11,883 nucleotides of DNA, from the NCBI GenBank assembly GCA_964478545.1, contig CAYZIS010000055.1:1-11883 (forward strand), read 5' to 3'. The translations under genes were made by a program, and so were the position numbers. The notes below the pieces were generated by a model. The model had not been told where the DNA came from. It did no database searches and saw nothing but the letters and a program-made list of their open reading frames with translations. The stretch is from DQWO01 sp964478545 (GTDB taxonomy: Bacteria; Desulfobacterota; Anaeroferrophillalia; Anaeroferrophillales; Anaeroferrophillaceae). This document shows, one piece after another, positions 6,482 to 11,883 of the stretch; positions within the stretch are counted from its first letter, which is position 1; the number at the start of each line of letters is the position of its first letter.

Positions 6482-8215
6482 CTAACCTCGAATCAAACGA
6501 GGAAGCAACATCTGATGATGAGGACAAATAGATACAGGGTTCTGATAAGCTGCCCTGGTAAAAGCAACAAAATAATCACGCATCTTAGGCAATGCCACTA
6601 TCTCGTCAACAAAATCACGCTGGGCGCAGTAAACCGGCCTTGACTGATCATGATACTGCTGAGCCAGATCGTTCATCTTATCAATGACCGGTTCCAGGGA
6701 ACGGCCGGCATCCTGTTCCTTAACCAGGCGGCGGGAAAAAGCAGCAGCGGCAGCGGTTTCACCATGCATCACGTAAATCTCGGTCACTGGCGTACCTAAG
6801 GTCATGGCATTATTACAATTTCCCTGAGGACCACCCATGACATAATGGGCAGCCGCCGTTCCTTTGCGCAGGACCACGGTCATCATCGGCAAAGCGGAGC
6901 TTTCGATAGAATAAATAAGTGACTGTCCCAAACCCAAGAGCTCAGCCTGCTCGGCAATATCACCAACATCAATACCCGAAGTATCCTGGAGCCAGACCAT
7001 GGGAATACGGTCCCGGCCGCACTGGGTAACAAACTCATTCATTTTAATCAGGCCCTGGCGATACAGTTTGCCGCCGATACCCATATAGTCAGCATATTCT
7101 GGATAGTTTGCTCCCAAAAATCCCTGGCGATTGGCAATAAAACCAACCGCAAAACCGTCAATTTTAGTCAGGCCGCAGTAGATCTCCGGACCATAACCAG
7201 GACGAAACTCCATATGCTCACTGTTATCAAAAATACGCGACAGGATTTCATCCATGTTATAAACTGCTTTTTGGTTAAATGGCACCAGGTAGTTAATCTC
7301 TTCGGCCGGAAAACTGGGGTCAGCCGGCTCGGCAACCCTGAAAAATTCAGGATCATATGACGGCATACCGGCCATGCAATCCTTAATCGCATCAAGAACA
7401 CCTTCTTCGGTAGGAAATACCTTCCGCATAAAACCGGTGACATCATGATGAATTTTTGTACTTCCGGGCGGTACCGCCTTAAACTGCCTGGTTGCTTCGA
7501 TCAGCTGCTCAGCCCCAGCAACATCAAAATTTCCCTTGGGGGCCATGCCGCCGACAATACTACCACCACCAACCGCCATATTAGATTTTTCATGGGCAAA
7601 AATAATGGCCGGACTAATGGCATGATAGCCACCACCAGCCGGGTTTGTTCCATACATGCCCACAATAACCGGAATACCTTTCTGAATCAATTCGGCATGG
7701 CGAAAAAAGACCCGTCCACTGGAACGACGGCCGGCATACACCTCTTGCTGTTCCGTCAGTTTAACCCCGCTGCAGTTCAGCACCCAGACCAGGGGAATAT
7801 TCAGGCGTTCAGCCATATCCTGAGCCCGGAAAATATTTTCCGCTTGCCCGGCAATCCAGGCCCCGGCCAACACTTTATTATCAGAAGCAATAATCGAGGC
7901 ATATTTACCAGCTATTTCACCAATACCATTGATAACCCCGGTCGTCCCTTCGGCATTAAAGGTAGGATCATGAAGAGTATTCAAGGGTAGCCAGGTTCCT
8001 TCATCAACCAGGTAATCCAGGCGTTCCCAGGCAGTCCACTCACCTCGTTTATGAAGTCTCTCGGCTGATATACCGGCAGATTTAACCTTTTCCACTGCCT
8101 CGGCCACCGTCTGTTCAACTTCTTTAATTTTGGCCACGCTTTCAGCCAATTTTTCCTTCTGTTTTTCTTTCAGTTCTTTACCAAATTTCGGCATCTCGGC
8201 AAAATAAGAATGCAT
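6482..8215 (-). CDS. gcdA: Glutaconyl-CoA decarboxylase alpha subunit (carboxyltransferase)
   Basis: GcdA moves the carboxyl group of glutaconyl-CoA to biotin, giving crotonyl-CoA; in the full complex the carboxybiotin is decarboxylated by a membrane subunit that exports sodium. The 577 residues match the ~587 of the Acidaminococcus enzyme rather than the ~510 of methylmalonyl-CoA or propionyl-CoA carboxyltransferases, and the opening YFAEMPKFGKEL parallels that protein. Two crotonase-like carboxyltransferase halves are visible: N-terminal with LNCSGVKL (146-153) and the oxyanion loop GTNPAGGGYHAIS (189-201); C-terminal with GIGGKLYRQGLIKMNEF (379-395), DTSGIDVG (411-418), RKGTAAAHYVMGGPQGN (450-466) and MHGETAAAAAFSRRL (483-497). 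The start is ATG at 8215; its ribosome binding site is weak. It lies 52 bases after the dehydrogenase gene. The biotin carrier (gcdC) and membrane pump (gcdB, gcdD) are not in the window. Confidence 0.92.
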   Translation of the reverse strand: MHSYFAEMPKFGKELKEKQKEKLAESVAKIKEVEQTVAEAVEKVKSAGISAERLHKRGEWTAWERLDYLVDEGTWLPLNTLHDPTFNAEGTTGVINGIGEIAGKYASIIASDNKVLAGAWIAGQAENIFRAQDMAERLNIPLVWVLNCSGVKLTEQQEVYAGRRSSGRVFFRHAELIQKGIPVIVGMYGTNPAGGGYHAISPAIIFAHEKSNMAVGGGSIVGGMAPKGNFDVAGAEQLIEATRQFKAVPPGSTKIHHDVTGFMRKVFPTEEGVLDAIKDCMAGMPSYDPEFFRVAEPADPSFPAEEINYLVPFNQKAVYNMDEILSRIFDNSEHMEFRPGYGPEIYCGLTKIDGFAVGFIANRQGFLGANYPEYADYMGIGGKLYRQGLIKMNEFVTQCGRDRIPMVWLQDTSGIDVGDIAEQAELLGLGQSLIYSIESSALPMMTVVLRKGTAAAHYVMGGPQGNCNNAMTLGTPVTEIYVMHGETAAAAAFSRRLVKEQDAGRSLEPVIDKMNDLAQQYHDQSRPVYCAQRDFVDEIVALPKMRDYFVAFTRAAYQNPVSICPHHQMLLPRLIRG

Positions 8216-8267
8216 AGCAGTATTCTTTTCTTTGAATAAGATAATGGAAACTTAGAGAAAACATCTA

Positions 8268-9419
8268 TCAATCAGCCAGTACATTCCTGGCAATGATAAC
8301 CTTCTGGATATTGGAGGTTCCCTCAACCACTTGGAATGACTTGCTGCCCCGCAGGAAACGCTCAACCGGATATTCGGATGAAAAACCACAGGAACCAAAA
8401 ATCTTACAGGCTTCATTGGCTGCATGAACAGCAGCCTCGGCGGCAAAATATTTAGCCATCGACGTTTCAAAGGTAGAACGTTTGGTTGCATCATCTTTCA
8501 GGGTAGCGGCCTGATACATTAAGAGCTTCGCCGCCTCGTGTTCAACCGTCATTTCTGCAATCGACGCCTGGATCATCTGAAAATCAGCAATGGGACGACC
8601 AAATTGAGTTCTTTCCTTGGCATACTGAACACAGGCATCCAGACAGCCCTGGCCGACTCCCACGGCTCTGGCCGCGCAGCTCAAACGGGTAACATCAAGC
8701 ATCCCCATGCAGATTTTAAATCCATCACCCAGCTTACCCACCAGATTTTCCTTGGGAACTTTAACCTCTTCAAAGTAAATTTCACCGATAGGAGCACAGT
8801 GGAGACCCAGTTTGGTATCAATGACTTTCTGGGTAATACCCTCACTATGCATGTCGACGATAAAAGCGGAAATACCCCGGTGCTTTGGTTTGGCATTAGG
8901 ATCAGTTACCGCGTACACCACACCAAGGTCTGCGCCGGGAATATTTGAAATCCACATTTTATTGCCATTAATAACAAAACAATCATCTTTTTCAGCCGCC
9001 CAGGTTTTCATCGAAGCCACATCGGAACCGGAGTTAGGTTCAGTAATAGCAAAGCAACCAAACAGCTCTGCACTGATCAATCCAGGAATATATTTCTTCT
9101 TCTGTTCCTCAGTACCATGCTTCAGCAAAACGGTCTGCAAACCGTTCATCTGCATATTAAAAGGTAAACCCCAAGATGGACTGACCCGGGCCAGTTCCAT
9201 CGCCATAATACTGGCCGCCAGATGACCGACTTCAGTACCACCATATTCTTCCGGTGCCAGACAGCCGAAAAAATCCAGTTCAGCCATCTCCAGAACCAGT
9301 TCTTTCCGGAAATAGCTATTCTTCTCATCCTCTTCCATTGTCGGCCGAACCCGCTCTTCGGCAAAACGACGGGCCGCGTCACGCATCATCTTCTGTTCTT
9401 CGGTTAACGAAAAATCCAT
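8268..9419 (-). CDS. Acyl-CoA dehydrogenase, glutaryl-CoA dehydrogenase-like
   Basis: An FAD-dependent acyl-CoA dehydrogenase of 383 residues, cytoplasmic, which oxidises an acyl-CoA to the 2-enoyl-CoA and passes electrons to an electron-transfer flavoprotein. Features in order: the N-terminal helical domain, FAITEPNSGSD (123-133, the family signature near the flavin), KMWISNIPGAD (154-164), ERTQFGRPIADFQ (269-281), and VVEGTSNIQKVIIAR (364-378), whose Glu366 is the likely catalytic base. Lying just upstream of gcdA suggests glutaryl-CoA as substrate, with glutaconyl-CoA released intact for GcdA. However, ARVSPSWGLPFNMQM (77-91), where glutaryl-CoA dehydrogenases normally place a carboxylate-binding arginine, has none, so the substrate may differ. 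The start is ATG at 9419, chosen for the strong GAGGAGG seven bases upstream; an in-frame TTG at 9503 is not credible. Confidence 0.88.
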   Translation of the reverse strand: MDFSLTEEQKMMRDAARRFAEERVRPTMEEDEKNSYFRKELVLEMAELDFFGCLAPEEYGGTEVGHLAASIMAMELARVSPSWGLPFNMQMNGLQTVLLKHGTEEQKKKYIPGLISAELFGCFAITEPNSGSDVASMKTWAAEKDDCFVINGNKMWISNIPGADLGVVYAVTDPNAKPKHRGISAFIVDMHSEGITQKVIDTKLGLHCAPIGEIYFEEVKVPKENLVGKLGDGFKICMGMLDVTRLSCAARAVGVGQGCLDACVQYAKERTQFGRPIADFQMIQASIAEMTVEHEAAKLLMYQAATLKDDATKRSTFETSMAKYFAAEAAVHAANEACKIFGSCGFSSEYPVERFLRGSKSFQVVEGTSNIQKVIIARNVLAD

Positions 9420-9511
9420 CTCTTCCTCCTCAAAATTATCAGAAAACCTTATTAAACCTTTTTGATCGCTGCAAATCCAGTAAAATCTAAAGCGACAAAC
9501 CAATTGCTAAC

Positions 9512-9528
9512 CGCAAATCCCATACCAA
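9512..9528 (-). promoter_or_regulatory. Possible sigma-54 (-24/-12) promoter of acd-gcdA
   Basis: On the minus strand the sequence TTGGTATGGGATTTGCG carries GG (complement of 9525-9526) and GC (complement of 9513-9514) separated by exactly ten bases, and keeps TTGC. This fits YTGGCACGRNNNTTGCW at the GG, G, TT and GC positions but has T in place of both C residues of CAC, and G at the last position. Transcription would begin near 9502, giving an 83-base leader. I saw no convincing sigma-70 promoter in this 301-base gap (9420-9720). Confidence 0.45.
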
Positions 9529-9608
9529 AAATAAATGCCTTTCAGCTCCTTTAGCGGGAGATAGAACTTCCGGCTCCCACCAATGATTACAAGACATCCA
9601 GCATAAAG

Positions 9609-9630
9609 ACCTTTTTACCAGTAAAAAGGT
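9609..9630. promoter_or_regulatory. Perfect 22-bp palindrome upstream of acd-gcdA, possible activator site
   Basis: ACCTTTTTAC (9609-9618), CA, then GTAAAAAGGT (9621-9630) is a perfect dyad. Its centre is about 117 bp upstream of the start predicted from the -24/-12 element, a usual distance for an enhancer-binding protein site. It is AT-rich with a two-base centre, which suits a protein-binding site better than a terminator, though as RNA it could fold. Further upstream lie the dyad GGTGA...TCACC (9645-9660) and a second TTTTCACC (9672-9679). Confidence 0.45.
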
Positions 9631-9720
9631 TCAGCAATCTATCAGGTGATATTTTTCACCATATGGGTTAATTTTCACCCCACACTGTCACCATTAATAA
9701 AAATAGAATTCCATTCACTT

Positions 9721-10051
9721 TCACTTGTTCTTGAAAGGTTTATTTTTTTTCTTCTTCCATTTTCCCGAAGAATATTTCTGCCGATGTTCAGCAAAGCGGT
9801 CATAAGGTCGCTCACTTTCCAACTCAATGCTGACAAAATCACCAACATCTATATGGATGCCACCGGGGAGACTGATGCCAGACTGCCAGCGACCAGGGTG
9901 GCGGACCTTTCTTCTTGACAGACTGATGATGAACTTCCCGTGGGGGAGCAGCTGTCGATATGCCTGCCCGGTCAACTGCACAACCAGCCAGAAAAAATGT
10001 CAGCAAGGCAAGCAACCAAAGTAACCTGGAATCACGAAGAAGAAGTAACAT
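9721..10051 (-). pseudogene. Decayed small lipoprotein (internal deletion and frameshift)
   Basis: The first frame begins at ATG 10051, seven bases after AAGGAG, and encodes a lipoprotein signal: LLWLLALLTFFLAGC with a canonical LAGC box and lipidation at Cys24. It continues to KKKGPPPW (46-53, ending at 9893), then runs into unrelated sequence and stops at 9839. A second frame, shifted by one base, picks up at WQSGISLPGGI (from 9888) and reads VGDFVSIELESERPYDRF, EHRQKYSSGKW and a lysine-rich tail, stopping at 9721. From memory, small Desulfobacterota lipoproteins join a GPPPWAPAHGYR-type segment, a tyrosine-rich middle, W-x-x-x-x-SLP and a DRPYxxxxEHxxKYPPG tail. Both ends are present here but the ~35-residue middle is missing and the frame is broken at 9888-9893. 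Assembly error could explain a frameshift, less easily the missing middle. Confidence 0.65.
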
Positions 10052-10079
10052 TGTCCGTCTCCTTTTAAGGCGTTTACTC

Positions 10080-10108
10080 AAAATAATCGGACCCGATCAA
10101 AATGTCAA
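10080..10108 (-). promoter_or_regulatory. Near-consensus sigma-70 promoter of the lipoprotein remnant
   Basis: On the minus strand TTGACA (complement of 10103-10108) is followed by exactly 17 bases and TATTTT (complement of 10080-10085). The start would lie near 10073, leaving a leader of about 22 bases that contains the AAGGAG ribosome binding site before the ATG at 10051. The spacer contains a dyad, ATCGG-AC-CCGAT (10086-10097), which could be an operator. Confidence 0.65.
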
Positions 10109-10257
10109 CGATCCATTAGTCGCCTCATACGAGCAACAGCTGAGAGTGGCAAAAAGATTGTCAAGCCCCTGGTTCTGTGCTAACCGTCGATGAAGAAAGA
10201 AATATTTTTACCCCTAAGGTTTTCCCCTATCAAAAAAACACAAACCCGGAGACCCTG

Positions 10258-11499
10258 ATGACATTACCCATAGAACTTCTCAACATCTTTATGGCCGGCC
10301 TTGGGATTGGAATCCTGCTGACCATTCTTTTCTTTTACCTGCGCCGCAAAGGGGTTGAAAATATTACCACAGCTCTTTTAGACCGAGCCGAAGAACGCAA
10401 CCGCCAGGAAACAGAAGCCCTGGTTAACCGACTCAAGGAAAGTTTTGGCTCCCTTTCATTGGAAGCGCTGACCAGAAACACCGAAGAGTTCCTGAAACTG
10501 GCCAATGAAACACTTAGCAAACAAGTAACTGCCGGCAGCCATGAACTGCACGGCAAAAAATCCCTTATTGACGAAACCCTGGGAGCGATGAAGAAGGAAT
10601 TACAACAGGTCCAAAGTCTGGTCAACAATTTTGAAAAAGACCGGGAAAACAAATTCGGGGAATTGACTAAGCAGCTCCAGATAACCAGCGAACAAACGAT
10701 GAGACTTCACAAGACCACCAGCCAGTTACAAAGTGCCCTGGCCGGCACCAGCAGCCGCGGCCAGTGGGGTGAACGAATGGCAGAAGATGTTCTGCGGCTG
10801 GCTGGATTCATGGAAGGAGTTAACTACCTGAAACAGAAAACCCTGGACGAAGCTGCCACCCGCCCGGACTTTACCTTTATGCTGCCCAAAGGATTGAAGT
10901 TGAACATGGATGTCAAATTCCCGCTGAATAATTATCTGAAATTTCTGGAAGCCGGCAGTGAGGCTGACCGGCAAAACCATCGTAACCTTTTTCTTCGGGA
11001 TGTGCGCCAAAGGGTTAAAGAGGTAACCAGCCGTGACTATATCAATCCCGGAGATAATACCGTCGATTATGTTCTGGTTTTCATTCCCAATGAACAGGTT
11101 TACGCTTACATCCATGAAAATGATCAGAAACTGCTGGACGACGCCCTCAGACAAAAGGTTATTCTTTGCTCACCGGTTACCCTTTATGCTGTCCTGGCCG
11201 TCATCCGCCAAGCTGTGGACAATTTCAACCTGGAGAAAACCGCTGCCCAGATTCTCTCCTTGCTCGGGGCTTTCAATAAACAGTGGTCCATGTTTATGCA
11301 GTCATTTGACAAACTGGGAAGCAGGATTGAAGAAACCCAGAAAGAATACCAGAAGCTGACCACCACCAGGAAGACTCAACTGGACAGACAGATTAATAAG
11401 ATTGAAGATCTGCGCCGACAACAGGAAATTTCTCCGGCCGCGGTCGACGATATTAAACCGGCTATTGCAGACAATACCACGGCACCTGAAAATGGTTAA
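10258..11499 (+). CDS. rmuC: DNA recombination protein RmuC homologue
   Basis: RmuC proteins are membrane-tethered, nuclease-like proteins linked to limiting recombination at inverted repeats; the molecular activity is not well defined. The 413 residues show one N-terminal membrane segment (about 7-28, GLGIGILLTILFFYL), a long charged coiled coil (about 40-160), and the RmuC domain. Key motifs are SSRGQWGE (165-172), then RPDF with Asp204 and MDVKFP with Asp218 and Lys220, which resembles a PD-(D/E)xK nuclease core, and YVLVFIPNE further on. The start is ATG at 10258, with GGAG six bases upstream; an open frame reaching back to 10177 adds 27 residues that precede the membrane segment and look unlike the family. 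It is divergent from the lipoprotein remnant. I see no clear terminator after the stop. Confidence 0.92.
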   Translation: MTLPIELLNIFMAGLGIGILLTILFFYLRRKGVENITTALLDRAEERNRQETEALVNRLKESFGSLSLEALTRNTEEFLKLANETLSKQVTAGSHELHGKKSLIDETLGAMKKELQQVQSLVNNFEKDRENKFGELTKQLQITSEQTMRLHKTTSQLQSALAGTSSRGQWGERMAEDVLRLAGFMEGVNYLKQKTLDEAATRPDFTFMLPKGLKLNMDVKFPLNNYLKFLEAGSEADRQNHRNLFLRDVRQRVKEVTSRDYINPGDNTVDYVLVFIPNEQVYAYIHENDQKLLDDALRQKVILCSPVTLYAVLAVIRQAVDNFNLEKTAAQILSLLGAFNKQWSMFMQSFDKLGSRIEETQKEYQKLTTTRKTQLDRQINKIEDLRRQQEISPAAVDDIKPAIADNTTAPENG

Positions 11500-11562
11500 T
11501 TGACATTAATTTGATGAAAGCAAGAATTTACCCACGCCTAAGTTTCTGGTCGGTTGCAGCAT

Positions 11563-11634
11563 CTACTCACCAATAATTTTTACCAGTACCCGTTTTTTGT
11601 GTCGAATGTTAAACTCACCGTAAAAAATCTGTTC
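11563..11634 (-). pseudogene. Possible C-terminal coding remnant next to the IS end
   Basis: Reading leftward from 11634, 23 codons encode EQIFYGEFNIRHKKRVLVKI plus IGE and a TAG stop at 11563-11565. The composition is protein-like and the frame starts right at the CTAG that borders the insertion sequence. It could be the tail of a gene cut by the element. I do not recognise the protein, and 23 codons can be open by chance. Nothing else is evident in 11500-11640. Confidence 0.25.
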
Positions 11635-11639
11635 CTAGG

Positions 11640-11883
11640 AGTCTGTCGGGCTAAAGGGTTTTGATTTTCGCTCGACAGGTCATGTTTCAACTTTTTCGAT
11701 TACGTTCCCTGTATTTTTCCATGTCGACCGCTTCGGTCGGCGAAATATGGCCGGATTTTAGATGTTTTACACTGTTCTTTGGCAACTTTTTACCTACTCA
11801 ATGCAAACATCCGCTTTAAGTTCCACGCGATGGCAACAAGGCTCCACTCACCTTGAACCGATTCGATACCGCGAAGCAGAAAC
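11640..11883 (-). mobile_element. IS1182-type insertion sequence, one end (partial)
   Basis: The right edge contains a transposase C-terminus followed by about 150 non-coding bases that end at AGTCTGTCGGGCT (from 11640), which resembles terminal inverted repeats I remember for IS1182-like elements. The proposed end is bordered by CCTAGG (11634-11639), so a CTAG target site is possible. Two small dyads lie inside: CTGTCG (11643-11648) with CGACAG (11673-11678), and CGACCG-CTT-CGGTCG (11725-11739). The other end and most of the transposase lie beyond the window, so the exact boundary is not proven. Confidence 0.6.
11790..11883 (-). CDS. Transposase C-terminus, IS1182 family (partial)
   Basis: The last 30 codons of a minus-strand gene enter from the right edge: FLLRGIESVQGEWSLVAIAW, then NLKRMFALSR and a TAA stop at 11790-11792. 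The pattern FLLRG-E-V-GEWSL-AxNLKR is the typical end of DDE transposases of the IS1182 group (DDE_Tnp_1_6 type). The catalytic residues are outside the window, so whether the element is intact cannot be judged. Confidence 0.8.
   Translation of the reverse strand, partial: FLLRGIESVQGEWSLVAIAWNLKRMFALSR

Noticed and set aside
7445..7990. 181-codon plus-strand open frame inside gcdA
   Set aside because: Antisense shadow of a strongly conserved gene, without its own start signals.
9420..9503. 28-residue N-terminal extension of the dehydrogenase from a TTG
   Set aside because: The strong GAGGAGG lies directly before the ATG at 9419, and the protein from that ATG starts like the family.
9609..9630. 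The palindrome as an intrinsic terminator for the lipoprotein remnant
   Set aside because: AT-rich stem with a tiny loop and no proper T run after it on the minus strand; less convincing than a protein-binding site.
11500..11640. Terminator after rmuC
   Set aside because: Only a weak CTGGT/ACCAG pairing with a long loop was found.
1..11883. CRISPR array, tRNA or rRNA genes, phage or defence system
   Set aside because: No regularly spaced repeats, no tRNA or rRNA-like sequence, and no phage or defence proteins among the genes.

Overview
The window looks like chromosomal DNA from an anaerobic Gram-negative bacterium, most likely a Desulfobacterota (former Deltaproteobacteria) lineage such as a sulfate reducer or syntroph. 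Three things point that way: lipoprotein signal peptides and an MltD-type periplasmic lytic transglycosylase (an outer membrane), two radical SAM proteins and a DUF3786 protein (common in anaerobes), and a glutaconyl-CoA decarboxylase alpha subunit next to an acyl-CoA dehydrogenase (anaerobic aromatic or dicarboxylate breakdown). The lineage is an inference from gene content, not from a marker gene.

Layout, left to right. Positions 1-388 hold no convincing gene; the first ~115 bases are GC-rich and contain two tandem triloop hairpins. A minus-strand pair follows: engB (ribosome-assembly GTPase) and, just after it, a radical SAM protein of the cobalamin-binding type. Going right from 2866 on the plus strand is a likely two-gene unit: a compact radical SAM protein with a CX4CX2C cluster motif and a DUF3786 protein. 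The DUF3786 gene overlaps tail-to-tail by 44 bases with a minus-strand mltD-like gene (lipoprotein, lytic transglycosylase, three LysM repeats). A gap with an imperfect inverted repeat and a clear intrinsic terminator separates mltD from the next unit.

The metabolic core is a minus-strand operon: acyl-CoA dehydrogenase (8268-9419), then gcdA (6482-8215), then the terminator at 6414-6450. Together they suggest glutaryl-CoA -> glutaconyl-CoA -> crotonyl-CoA, as in non-decarboxylating anaerobic glutaryl-CoA oxidation, but the dehydrogenase lacks the arginine I would expect at the glutarate-binding position, so its substrate is open. Upstream sit a sigma-54-like -24/-12 element and, about 117 bp further up, a perfect 22-bp palindrome placed like an enhancer site.

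At 9721-10051 is a decayed lipoprotein gene (internal deletion plus frameshift) that still has a near-consensus sigma-70 promoter and a good ribosome binding site. Divergent from it is rmuC on the plus strand. The right edge (11640-11883) is the end of an IS1182-type insertion sequence with the transposase C-terminus; a short coding remnant abuts it.

Most of the window is ordinary housekeeping and catabolic sequence. I found no clear sign of an undescribed multi-gene system; the most interesting items are the regulatory architecture and substrate of the acd-gcdA operon, the decayed lipoprotein, the left-edge hairpin pair and the radical SAM/DUF3786 pair.
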